From Hungatella sp. (GTDB taxonomy: Bacteria > Bacillota > Clostridia > Lachnospirales > Lachnospiraceae), in assembly GCA_009712635.1 (NCBI GenBank), contig WASS01000029.1, forward strand, positions 417,276 through 481,275: a DNA stretch of 64,000 bases, read 5' to 3'. The notes under the pieces are model-generated. The model did no database searches, was not told the DNA's origin, and was given only the letters and a program-made list of their open reading frames with translations. Below, piece after piece: positions 1-8,355 of the stretch; position 1 is the first letter of the stretch, and every line of letters begins with the position of its first letter. The position numbers and the translations under genes are program-made.

Positions 1-1029
1 TTGGGAATGTAAATCTCCTTCCTCCAGCATTTCAATTCTTTTTACAAGGCTGATAATGGGATTAACAATTGGTCTGGCGATCTGGAATGAAATAATAATT
101 GAAATAAGTATGAAAAAGATCACTGAACCGATGGTGACTACTATAGATGTATAAAAGCTTGACATCAGCTCAGATTTATCAGCCACAATTGCGATAGACC
201 AGCCATCCGTATCAGGGATGGGCGTGTAAGCAGTCACCATCTTTTTCCCATCAAAAGTAACGGTTGTTATTCCAGATTTTCCTGCCATCATGTCTTTGTT
301 TTGCTCTGCGACTGAAGTGTAGCTGGAATCGGTTTTAGCCATTTCTATATAGTTGACTTCCCCGTTTACCCGATCTCTGTTTTTGTGTGCAATCATTTTT
401 CCATTCTTATCCAGAATAAAACCATATCCGGATTTTCCTACAGATACTCCGTCAATCATCTCACTGAACGTATTGGCGTCAAGTGCTGCAGAAACGGTTC
501 CATTATATTGACCATTATTTATTTTTGTTGCGATAACCAATACCGGTATCTTTAATACGTCGCTCATAACAGTGGAAGAGATGTAAGTATTACCGCTTAT
601 GGCCTGTTTGAAATATTCTCTATCTGACATATTTGAACCGTTTATGGCTTTGCCGTTGGCATTTGCTGTAGTAAGGGAGACAAAACCATAATTGCTTGCC
701 AGTTTTTCCATGGCTTTATTCTTTTCTTCATCTGACTTAGCTGGATCTGTTATTGAGGTGTTTTGGGCAATGGATTCGATTCTGATCTTGTAATTTTTAA
801 TTGCGTTATCCACTGCCTGACTGTATGCGGTGGCATTCTCTTCCAGGCGGGTATTCATGTTTTTAACAGTATCATTGTATAATATTGCGGCATTAATAAT
901 ACCGATAAAAATAGACACTGTCATGGTCAGGCCGATCATGCTGAATAATAGTGATTTTTTAATTGACTGGTTTCTTAAGTTCTTTCTTACATAATGAAGT
1001 TTATTCATTTTTTGCTTCTCTTTTTCCAT
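1..1029 (-). CDS. methyl-accepting chemotaxis protein, N-terminal part (runs off the window)
   Basis: The reading frame is open from the ATG at 1029 to base 1 (343 codons), so the cytoplasmic signalling half lies outside the window. A first membrane helix lies at about residues 27-50. It is followed by an extracellular region of about 245 residues that reads like a dCache sensor, with blocks such as FVSLTTANANGK, SDREYFKQA and GFILDKNGKMIAHK. A second helix lies near 295-317, and the start of a HAMP linker (RPIVNPIISLVKRIEMLEEGDL) follows. AGGGAG sits about 10 nt before the ATG; an in-frame ATG at 1038 lies too close to that site. As a family, such receptors bind small ligands outside the cell and pass the signal to CheA. 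The ligand cannot be told. Its own promoter (1191-1218) separates it from the protease-like genes upstream. Confidence 0.88.
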   Translation of the reverse strand, partial: MEKEKQKMNKLHYVRKNLRNQSIKKSLLFSMIGLTMTVSIFIGIINAAILYNDTVKNMNTRLEENATAYSQAVDNAIKNYKIRIESIAQNTSITDPAKSDEEKNKAMEKLASNYGFVSLTTANANGKAINGSNMSDREYFKQAISGNTYISSTVMSDVLKIPVLVIATKINNGQYNGTVSAALDANTFSEMIDGVSVGKSGYGFILDKNGKMIAHKNRDRVNGEVNYIEMAKTDSSYTSVAEQNKDMMAGKSGITTVTFDGKKMVTAYTPIPDTDGWSIAIVADKSELMSSFYTSIVVTIGSVIFFILISIIISFQIARPIVNPIISLVKRIEMLEEGDLHSQ

Positions 1030-1111
1030 ACATATCATTCTCCCTATTTTCTGTTGGTATTTCATATTCTGTTTTCTTTGACATAAATGCCTTTGTATAT
1101 CTGACAAATAT

Positions 1112-1150
1112 TCATGGTCTGCTATATTCCGGCATGTGATTGAAACTCAT
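1112..1150 (-). CDS. possible 12-codon leader peptide before the chemoreceptor gene
   Basis: Between the candidate promoter and the chemoreceptor start, an AAAGGAGAAAGG ribosome site precedes ATG at 1150 and a 12-codon frame (MSFNHMPEYSRP) ending in TGA. The good ribosome site is visible; translation and any regulatory role are guesses. It could equally be a fortuitous frame in a roughly 155-nt leader. Confidence 0.3.
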   Translation of the reverse strand: MSFNHMPEYSRP

Positions 1151-1190
1151 CCTTTCTCCTTTATTTTTAGTTATAAATAATGGTGGGTAC

Positions 1191-1218
1191 ATTATATAAA
1201 TCGGATTGTTATTGTAAA
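1191..1218 (-). promoter_or_regulatory. candidate promoter of the chemoreceptor gene
   Basis: On the minus strand TTTACA (1213-1218) and TATAAT (1191-1196) are separated by 16 bp. This predicts a leader of about 155 nt before the ATG at 1029. Confidence 0.55.
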
Positions 1219-1286
1219 ATAATAATAGTATTTGTACAGAATAAACCATAATTCTAACACATTTGTATAAAAAGGAAAACGAAAAA

Positions 1287-2960
1287 CTAAATATTTGTCA
1301 GCCGTTCAAATAAATTGTTTACATTGATCCGGCCGTATCCCCAGACATTATTCGGATAAACTTCTGAGGGGCTTCTTACGGCACCTCTTATAATTAACCG
1401 GTTGACGTCGTATCCGGTCAGGGAAGTATAGTTGCCTCTTGGTATTCCCCATTCAAGTACCATGGCAATAATTCCTGCTGCATGGGCGCAGGCGGCGCCG
1501 GTGCCGGTTGCAGTCCCGTACTGGTTGCCGGGAGCAGCACAGGGGATCTGGTAGCCGGGTGCTGCAATATCCGGCTTAACCAGACCGCTTCTGGTATAAC
1601 CCCTGCTGGATTCAGGCAGAATGCCATCGGTAAACTGATTATAAGCTGTTACGGTCAGCTGGTTGGCACCATTGCCCGGAGATGTGATGGTAGTATCCGG
1701 ATTAGGCGCTAAAAAATAGGTGCTGTCAGATAAGATTGAACCGCTAGGGAGCCAGCAATGAAACGAAAATGATTCATTTTCAAGACTCTGAGCCCGTAAA
1801 GACCATACACCAGGCTGAGGGTTTAAAAAACGGATTAAAATAAGCTGATCTCCGGTTTCCTCTTCAAAAATAATATTATTTACCCAGACAACACTCTGGG
1901 TGAAGATGAAATTGAATTTTCGACAGTCTGAGATGGAAGGATAAATACGCTGGGTCGATTCCCTGTTTGGCGTAGAGATATCAATGGAGATTCGTTCTGG
2001 TGCGTATGGCCAGATTTCCATCCAGAATTCTTTGTCATTTTCTCCAATTCTTAATTCGAAATCATTATAAAATGGCACAGTAGATGTACTGTTAAAATAA
2101 TGCCTTTGTGTATTTCCTTCATTTCCGGCGGAAGTAGACACACCAATTCCCGGAAGCTGTACCAGATAGGTTAAATAGCTGCTTAATGTACCTTTGCCAT
2201 CATGACTGCCCTGGCTTGTGCCAAGTGCAATACAAATAACAAGGGGAAGACTCAGTTTCTGTGCAGTCAAAAAGAGATATCTGATCCCCAGCAAAATGTC
2301 TGATTCCTGGAAGCAGTATGTATCTTTTGGTATGGTAAATAAATTTTTTAAGTTTTCTTTTGCATCTTTCAGCTTTACTATTACAATCTGGGAATTGGGA
2401 ACTACTCCGGCAAAGACCTGATCAGCACTGACGCTGCCGGCTGCAATGCTTGCCATAGCAGTTCCATGTCCGTTGGTATCAGTAGATGGAACAATGGAAA
2501 GTGGGTCTTCTGAGGTTAAGGCCAGATTGATGGACTCTCTGTTATATTCACTGCCAAAGGTAAATCCTTCCGGAATAGTTCCGGTCTGCACTGTCTGATC
2601 CCATATAGAAACGATGCGTGTGGTTCCGTCGTTATTGCGGAATGCGTTATGCTGGTAGTCAATGCCGGTATCCACAAAGCCCATTAAAATGCCCTGACCG
2701 GTCAGATTTAAAAAAGGATTTCTCTGAACCGTTCCAATCCCCGATTTTTCTATACTGATGGTGGATTCAAGAGTATAAAGTGAGGGGAAGGCGTTGTAGG
2801 GGTGTGTTCCTAAATCACAGGGATCCGTTCCAGTTGTGGGAATATGAAGCAGTGAGCTTCGTTCTGTAAGTGGAGTGATATTGTCTCCCGTATCATAGGA
2901 GGGGACCGAGATATTATTAATGATTAAGTCGTAATAATTATTATCTAGTATTTTATTCAA
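1287..2960 (-). CDS. Csp-like S8 family protein, copy 1 (predicted pseudoprotease)
   Basis: 557 residues with a subtilisin fold. Asp97 sits in VDTGID and His165 in NGHGTA, and the oxyanion-type loop reads SAGNEGN. At the nucleophile position the expected G-T-S-x-A reads G-T-G-A-A, so the catalytic Ser is Gly near residue 488 (codon GGC). About 200 residues between the oxyanion loop and this site form a beta-rich insert ending in SSRGYT..G.VKPDIAAPG, as in the jelly-roll-bearing Csp proteases of Clostridia. There is no signal peptide. The start is TTG behind AGGAGG with 7-nt spacing. It is the last of four tandem paralogues, 60 nt after copy 2. In C. difficile CspC the Ser is likewise Gly and the protein acts as a pseudoprotease in germinant signalling. 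A similar role here is inference. Confidence 0.85.
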   Translation of the reverse strand: MNKILDNNYYDLIINNISVPSYDTGDNITPLTERSSLLHIPTTGTDPCDLGTHPYNAFPSLYTLESTISIEKSGIGTVQRNPFLNLTGQGILMGFVDTGIDYQHNAFRNNDGTTRIVSIWDQTVQTGTIPEGFTFGSEYNRESINLALTSEDPLSIVPSTDTNGHGTAMASIAAGSVSADQVFAGVVPNSQIVIVKLKDAKENLKNLFTIPKDTYCFQESDILLGIRYLFLTAQKLSLPLVICIALGTSQGSHDGKGTLSSYLTYLVQLPGIGVSTSAGNEGNTQRHYFNSTSTVPFYNDFELRIGENDKEFWMEIWPYAPERISIDISTPNRESTQRIYPSISDCRKFNFIFTQSVVWVNNIIFEEETGDQLILIRFLNPQPGVWSLRAQSLENESFSFHCWLPSGSILSDSTYFLAPNPDTTITSPGNGANQLTVTAYNQFTDGILPESSRGYTRSGLVKPDIAAPGYQIPCAAPGNQYGTATGTGAACAHAAGIIAMVLEWGIPRGNYTSLTGYDVNRLIIRGAVRSPSEVYPNNVWGYGRINVNNLFERLTNI

Positions 2961-3020
2961 AATCAGGCCTCCTCACTGCACCAATATTAAGAATTAAAAC
3001 ACCCTTTCAAGACAACCGGA

Positions 3021-4691
3021 TCAGATATTGGTCAGCCTTCGAAACAGGTTATTTACATCAAGCCGGCCATATCCCCAGATGTTGTTTGGGTAAATGATAG
3101 AGCTGTCACGTACAGCTCCCCGGATCAACAGCCGGTTCACGTCATTTCCGGTCATGGATGTGTAATTCCCCCTTGGTATTCCCCATTCCAGTATCATGGC
3201 GATGGCTCCCGCTGTATGAGCAGCGGCGGCACCAGTTCCAGTCATGGTTCCGTATTGGTTTCTGGGTACCGCACAGGGAATCTGATATCCCGGAGCAGCA
3301 ATATCTGGCTTTATCAGTCCGTTTCTTGTATAACCTCTGCTGGATTCAATGAGAATACTGTCATTAAACTGATTATAGGCAGTAACGGTCAGCTGACTGA
3401 TTCCATCTCCGGGAGAGGTAATGGTAGTATCCGGATTTGGATTTAAAAAAAATGTATCATTTGTAATAATATCACCGGAAGGGAGCCAGGAATGAAATGA
3501 AATGGGCTCATTTTCCATGCTTTGTACCCGGATATTCCAGACTCCCGCAAGGGGATTTTGAAAACGAAGGAGAATCAGCTGATCGCCGGATTCTTCTTCA
3601 AATATAAAGTTATTTACCCACACGGTACTTCCTGTAAAAATAAAATCAAACTTTCTGCAGGAACCAATGGTAGGGTAAATGGGCTGAGTGGATTCTCTGT
3701 TTGGGGTGGAAACATCTATGGATACACGGCCCAGTGCATAAGGCCAGATTTCCATAAAAAACAAGGAATCATTTTCTCCTATTCTTAATTCAAAGTTATT
3801 ATAATAAGGCGGCGCTGTGGTACTGTTAAAATAATGACGTCTGTCATTGCCTTCATTTCCAGCTGAAACAGATATCCCGATACCCGGCAGCCTGGATAGA
3901 TAATTTAAATAGTTGCTAAGTGCATCTGTGCCGTCATGACCTCCCTGGCTGCTGCCAAGGGCAATGCAGATAACTAACGGACGGCTGGCATTCTGGGCAT
4001 ATGTTTCCAGATACCGGACACCCAGCATAATGTCAGATTCCTGGTAGCACAATACGTCCGGCTTTACAAAGTTCATACTCCTTAAATTCTGTTTGGGATC
4101 CTTTAGTTTTACAACAACCAATTCCGCTTCCGGCACAACACCGGTAAAGGAATTTTCCGGATTGTATCTTCCGGCAATGATGCTTGCAACCGAGGTTCCG
4201 TGTCCTACGGTGTCGACAGAAGGTACAATCGATAAGGGATCATCTGATCTCAGAGCAATATTAATGGATTCTCTGTTGTATTCTGTTCCATATGTAAATC
4301 CCACCGGCGGATTGTTACTTTGAATGGATTGATCCCAGATAGAAAGAATTCTGGAAGTATTATCATTGTATAGAAACGCTTCATGACTGTAATCGATCCC
4401 TGTATCAATCACTCCTACAATAATTCCCCGCCCGGTCAGATTTAAAAAAGGATTTCTCTGTACAGGACCAATCCCCGATTTTTCAATGCTGATGGTAGAG
4501 TTAAGTGTATAAAGAGTGGGAAATGTATGATATGGATATTCTCCAAGCAGGCATGGAGTTGAACCGGCTGCCGGAATATGAAGCAGGGAATGTCTGAAAT
4601 TAATCATGGTTATATTGTCTGAGTTATAGCTGGGAATTGAGACATTATTAATGATCAGATCATAATAATCGTTATCCAGAATCTTTTCCAA
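3021..4691 (-). CDS. Csp-like S8 family protein, copy 2 (predicted pseudoprotease)
   Basis: 556 residues, clearly paralogous to its three neighbours along the whole length. Asp96 (IDTGID) and His164 (VGHGTS) of the triad are present, as is SAGNEGN. The nucleophile motif reads TGTGAAAAH, placing Gly at about residue 487 instead of Ser. The same N-terminal block (KILDNDYYDLIINN) and C-terminal block (GYGRLDVNNLF) occur in all copies, and the beta-rich insert is retained. TTG start behind GGAGGA. Only 36 nt separate it from copy 3, so the two are almost certainly on one transcript. It may be a germination pseudoprotease or an inactive relative of intracellular S8 enzymes; proteolytic activity by the usual mechanism is unlikely. 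Confidence 0.85.
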   Translation of the reverse strand: MEKILDNDYYDLIINNVSIPSYNSDNITMINFRHSLLHIPAAGSTPCLLGEYPYHTFPTLYTLNSTISIEKSGIGPVQRNPFLNLTGRGIIVGVIDTGIDYSHEAFLYNDNTSRILSIWDQSIQSNNPPVGFTYGTEYNRESINIALRSDDPLSIVPSVDTVGHGTSVASIIAGRYNPENSFTGVVPEAELVVVKLKDPKQNLRSMNFVKPDVLCYQESDIMLGVRYLETYAQNASRPLVICIALGSSQGGHDGTDALSNYLNYLSRLPGIGISVSAGNEGNDRRHYFNSTTAPPYYNNFELRIGENDSLFFMEIWPYALGRVSIDVSTPNRESTQPIYPTIGSCRKFDFIFTGSTVWVNNFIFEEESGDQLILLRFQNPLAGVWNIRVQSMENEPISFHSWLPSGDIITNDTFFLNPNPDTTITSPGDGISQLTVTAYNQFNDSILIESSRGYTRNGLIKPDIAAPGYQIPCAVPRNQYGTMTGTGAAAAHTAGAIAMILEWGIPRGNYTSMTGNDVNRLLIRGAVRDSSIIYPNNIWGYGRLDVNNLFRRLTNI

Positions 4692-4727
4692 AAGACAGTC
4701 CTCCGGTCCATTTTTCCATATTTGCCG

Positions 4728-6401
4728 TTACAGATTTGTAAGCTGCTGAAAAACTTTATTTACGTCAAGCTGACCGTACCCCCAAAGGTTATTTGGATAT
4801 GTGTTAGCTGCACCGTGCCTGGCGGCTCTCAAAAACATTCGGTTAATATCATATCCGGTTAAAGTTGGGAGATTTTTTCTTACGATTCCCCATTCCAAAA
4901 TCATGGCTGCAGCACCGGCAGCATGTGCAGCAGCAGTACCAGTCCCCGTTGCGCTGCCGTATGAATTCCCTGAAACAGCACAGGGAAGCAAAAAACCGGG
5001 AGCGGCAATGTCTGGTTTGATCATACCTGTCGTTGTATAACCCCTGCTGGCATCTGCAAGAACACTGTCATTATATTGATTGTAAGCAGTAACTGTTAAC
5101 TGATGAGTCCCGTTTCCGGGAGAGGTTATGGTGACAGAGGAATCTGGATTTAAAAAGTAAGTATCATCGGACAGAAAATCCCCGTTGGGAAGCCAGCAGT
5201 GGAAGGTAAAAGGTTCTTCCTTCATTGACTGCACCCGCAGATACCACACTCCAGGCATGGGATCTTTAAACCGCATTACGATTACCTGATTACCTGTTTC
5301 ATCATCAAAAAGAATATTATTCACCCAAATGATGCTTTGGGCAAAAATAAAATTAAATTTTCTGCATTCATTCAGGATGGGATAAACTCTCTGCGTGGAT
5401 TCTCTGCTGGGAGTTGAAATATCAATGGATATCCGGCTTGTTGCATAAGGCCAGAGAACCATACAAAATTCTTTATCCTTTTCGCTGATCTTCAGCTCGA
5501 AATCATGATACCAGGGAATCTGGCTGGTATTATTAAAATAATGTCTGGCTTTGTTCCCCTCATTGCCAGCAGAAGTAACAAAACAGATTCCCGGATCTTG
5601 TGTTTTAGCTGTCATGAAACTGCTGATTGCCCCGTTGCCGTCATGACCACCCAGGCTGCTTCCCAGGCAGATACATATTACTATGGGTCTTGCCGCTTTC
5701 TGGGAAACTGACAGCAGATAACGGAGCCCCAGATAAATATCTGATTCCTGAAAACAGTAGGTATCTTCAGGAACAAAGAAAATTTTTTTCAGATTATTTT
5801 TTGCATCCTTTAGTTTTACTATAACAAGTTCTGATAATGGAACAACTCCTGAGAAAGAAAGGTCTGCGGAGGGTGATCCGGCAGCTATGCTGGCAATGGC
5901 AGTTCCATGCCCGTTGTTATCTGTGGTAGGAACCACAGACAGCGGATGGGAGGATAATAAAGCTTCATTTATCTGCTCATTTCTGTATTCAGTTCCAAAG
6001 GTAAAACTATCTGGAGGAGTTCCTTCCTGTATTGTCTGATCCCAGATGGAATAGATCCGGCTGGTACCGTCCGGATTTTGAAATGCCGGGTGTATGTACT
6101 CAATTCCGGTATCAACTACTCCGATCAGTACGCCTTTTCCCATGAGACCCAGATAAGAGTTTTGCTGAACGAGACCGATTCCTGATTTATCCAGGCTTAC
6201 CTCAGATTCCAATGCATATAAGGAAGGAAAGCTGTCATAGGGGTAAGTTCCCAGATCGCAGGGATCCGGGGACGCAATGGGTATATGGAGCAGAGAGTAG
6301 CGATCACTCAGCGGGGTTATATTATCGCCAGTGTCGTAACCCGATATTATTGTATTGCCCATAATCAGGTCGTAATAGTTATTGTCCAGAATTTTATTCA
6401 A
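4728..6401 (-). CDS. Csp-like S8 family protein, copy 3 (predicted pseudoprotease)
   Basis: 557 residues. Asp97 (VDTGIE), His165 (NGHGTA) and SAGNEGN are intact, while the nucleophile motif reads TGTGTAAAH, again Gly at about 488. It is the most divergent copy by eye: N-terminal MGNTIISGY replaces INNxSxPxY, WGIVRKNLP replaces WGIPRGNYT, and it ends in LTNL instead of LTNI. TTG start behind AGGAGGACTTTTA. A sigma-E-like promoter lies in the 101-bp gap upstream (6441-6468), so copies 3, 2 and 1 can be expressed without reading through from copy 4. Divergence among copies suggests selection for different partners or ligands, which is inference. Confidence 0.85.
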   Translation of the reverse strand: MNKILDNNYYDLIMGNTIISGYDTGDNITPLSDRYSLLHIPIASPDPCDLGTYPYDSFPSLYALESEVSLDKSGIGLVQQNSYLGLMGKGVLIGVVDTGIEYIHPAFQNPDGTSRIYSIWDQTIQEGTPPDSFTFGTEYRNEQINEALLSSHPLSVVPTTDNNGHGTAIASIAAGSPSADLSFSGVVPLSELVIVKLKDAKNNLKKIFFVPEDTYCFQESDIYLGLRYLLSVSQKAARPIVICICLGSSLGGHDGNGAISSFMTAKTQDPGICFVTSAGNEGNKARHYFNNTSQIPWYHDFELKISEKDKEFCMVLWPYATSRISIDISTPSRESTQRVYPILNECRKFNFIFAQSIIWVNNILFDDETGNQVIVMRFKDPMPGVWYLRVQSMKEEPFTFHCWLPNGDFLSDDTYFLNPDSSVTITSPGNGTHQLTVTAYNQYNDSVLADASRGYTTTGMIKPDIAAPGFLLPCAVSGNSYGSATGTGTAAAHAAGAAAMILEWGIVRKNLPTLTGYDINRMFLRAARHGAANTYPNNLWGYGQLDVNKVFQQLTNL

Positions 6402-6440
6402 TAAAAGTCCTCCTGTCTTATACTGAGGGCATATATGATA

Positions 6441-6468
6441 AGTTTATGCAGCAGGAATTCTAATATGA
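6441..6468 (-). promoter_or_regulatory. sigma-E-like sporulation promoter before copy 3
   Basis: Minus strand: TCATATT (6462-6468), 13 bp, CATAAACT (6441-6448). This matches the Bacillus sigma-E pattern (xATATT, about 13-15 bp, CATACAxT). The -35 heptamer and the spacing equal those before copy 4. Confidence 0.55.
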
Positions 6469-6502
6469 AAGGAGGGGGGAGAATGGAAAAATGTTACATC
6501 CT

Positions 6503-8176
6503 CTAAATATTGGTAAGTCGTTGAAACAATTCATTCACATCTAACATTCCATAACCCCAGGTATTATTAGGATATATAACAGAAGATTGCCGTCGTGCCC
6601 CGCGGGTAATCAGACTGTTGATTACATTACCTGACAGGGTGGTATAGTTGCCTCTGGGAATACCCCACTCTAAAATCATTGCAATAGCACCGGTGGCATG
6701 GGCGGTTGCAGCGCCTGTTCCGGTTAAGGTTCCAAATTGGTTTCCAGGAAGTGCACAGGGGAGCTGGTACCCTGGTGCGCTGATATCCGGCTTCACGAAA
6801 TTATTTCTGGAATAACCTCTGCTGGCCTCTGGTAAAATGCTGTCACTAAACTGATTATAAGCGGTGACTGTCAGCTGATGAGATCCATTACCAGGGGAGT
6901 TAATAGTTGTGTTGGGATTGGAATTTAAAAAGAACGTTTCATCGCTGATCAGGCTGCCCGCTGGAAGCCAGGAATGAAAAGCAAGCGGCTCTTTTTCCAT
7001 GCTTTGCACGTTAAAGCTCCAGATGCCCGGCATGGCATTTTGAAAGCGCAGCAGAATCAGCTGATCCCCGCTTTCTTCCTCAAAGCTCATATTATTAACC
7101 CATAAGACAGATGGGGTGAAAACAAACTTGAATCTTCTGCATTCCCCCAGTCCCGGACGTATGAGCTTAGTCGATTCCCGGTTGGGCGTGGAAATATCAA
7201 TGGAAAGCCTGCCAAGAGCAGATGGCCATATTTCCATGGAAAACATGCTGTCTTTTTCCCCGATTCGCAATTCAAACTGATTGGTAAATGGTTCCTGCTG
7301 TGTAAAATTATAATAATGTCTGCGGGTATTTCCCTGGTTTCCCGCTGAAACAGCGATTCCATAACCGGGAAGACGCACCAGATAATTCAAATAATTGCTG
7401 AAAGCACTATTGCCATCATGGGCTCCCTGGCTGCTTCCCATGGCAATGCAGATGGCAAGAGGGCGGTTTGCTTTCTGCGCAATGGAAAGAAGATAAGTTA
7501 TGCCAAGCATCAGGTCGGTCTCCTGATAGCAGGAAATATTATCTGGAACAAAAAACAAATCCTTTAGATTTTTCTTTGCCTCCTTCAGCTTAACAACTGC
7601 CAGTTCGGCGAAAGGAACAATTCCGGAAAAATTCTGTTCTTCATCCGTTGCTCCGGCAATGATACTGGCAATTGCGGTTCCATGGCCATCTTGGTCATTG
7701 GAAGGAACTATGGATAACGGATTGCCAGAGGCCAGAGCCAAATTGATCATGTCCCTTGAATATTCAGTTCCATATGTAAAATGTTCCGGTGGTGTTCCAT
7801 CCTGAACAGACTGATCCCATAAAGTCAGGATTCTTGAAGTGCCATCATGAAAGAGAAATGTATGGTGCTGATAATCAATGCCTGTGTCAATAATGCCCAC
7901 AATAATTCCCCGCCCGTTGAGATTTAAATATGGGTTGCGCTGTACGGCTCCGATTCCGGATTTTTCATGACTTACGGTGGAGGTAGGAGTATAAAGGGAG
8001 GGAAAGTTGTAATAAGGATATTTACCAAGATTACATGGATCAGCGTTTCCTACAGGAATATTCAGCAGAGAATGTCTGATATTTATAGGTGTGATATTAT
8101 CTCCTTCTTCATACAGAGGCACAGAGACGTTATTAATAATGAGATCATAGTAATTATTGTCCAGTATTTTTTCCAA
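6503..8176 (-). CDS. Csp-like S8 family protein, copy 4 (predicted pseudoprotease), first of the cluster
   Basis: 557 residues. Triad Asp97 (IDTGID) and His (DGHGTA) are present; the nucleophile motif reads TGTGAATAH, so Gly replaces Ser at about 488. The oxyanion-type loop is SAGNQGN here rather than SAGNEGN. TTG start behind AGGAGGCACCTTT. It is the promoter-proximal gene, with a sigma-E-like promoter about 40 nt upstream. In C. difficile the cspBA-cspC operon is sigma-E dependent and its products control activation of the cortex lytic enzyme pro-SleC. The same logic would make this cluster a mother-cell or spore-coat germination module. No SleC or active CspB gene is present in the window. 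Confidence 0.85.
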   Translation of the reverse strand: MEKILDNNYYDLIINNVSVPLYEEGDNITPINIRHSLLNIPVGNADPCNLGKYPYYNFPSLYTPTSTVSHEKSGIGAVQRNPYLNLNGRGIIVGIIDTGIDYQHHTFLFHDGTSRILTLWDQSVQDGTPPEHFTYGTEYSRDMINLALASGNPLSIVPSNDQDGHGTAIASIIAGATDEEQNFSGIVPFAELAVVKLKEAKKNLKDLFFVPDNISCYQETDLMLGITYLLSIAQKANRPLAICIAMGSSQGAHDGNSAFSNYLNYLVRLPGYGIAVSAGNQGNTRRHYYNFTQQEPFTNQFELRIGEKDSMFSMEIWPSALGRLSIDISTPNRESTKLIRPGLGECRRFKFVFTPSVLWVNNMSFEEESGDQLILLRFQNAMPGIWSFNVQSMEKEPLAFHSWLPAGSLISDETFFLNSNPNTTINSPGNGSHQLTVTAYNQFSDSILPEASRGYSRNNFVKPDISAPGYQLPCALPGNQFGTLTGTGAATAHATGAIAMILEWGIPRGNYTTLSGNVINSLITRGARRQSSVIYPNNTWGYGMLDVNELFQRLTNI

Positions 8177-8213
8177 AAGGTGCCTCCTATAGAAAAGGTA
8201 GGAGCATTTGTTC

Positions 8214-8242
8214 TATATTATGCTGAAAAAAAGTGAATATGA
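8214..8242 (-). promoter_or_regulatory. sigma-E/K-like sporulation promoter before copy 4
   Basis: Minus strand: TCATATT (8236-8242), 13 bp, CATAATATA (8214-8222). The -10 also fits the sigma-K pattern CATAnnnTA. The predicted leader to the TTG start at 8176 is about 30 nt. Confidence 0.55.
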
Positions 8243-8355
8243 GAGAGTGGGTTATATGGTGGAGGTTATTTTGATGCAGTTTGAGGATTAAATATTGATT
8301 ATTCAGAACTGATATATTAATATAATAGGAAATCGTTGAGTAGGAGATAAAAAGA

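Noticed and set aside
1482-3446. Similar 76-codon plus-strand frames opposite copies 1 and 2 of the S8 genes (1482-1712 and 3216-3446)
   Set aside because: They are mirror images of conserved coding sequence around the dead nucleophile; no ribosome sites and no plausible protein features.
1287-8176. Alternative nucleophile Ser in the ALGTSQGSHDG region of the S8 proteins
   Set aside because: That block aligns with the substrate-binding Ser-Leu-Gly strand of subtilisins, lies before the oxyanion Asn, and is not the GTSxA nucleophile site; copy 3 reads GSSLGG and copy 2 GSSQGG there.
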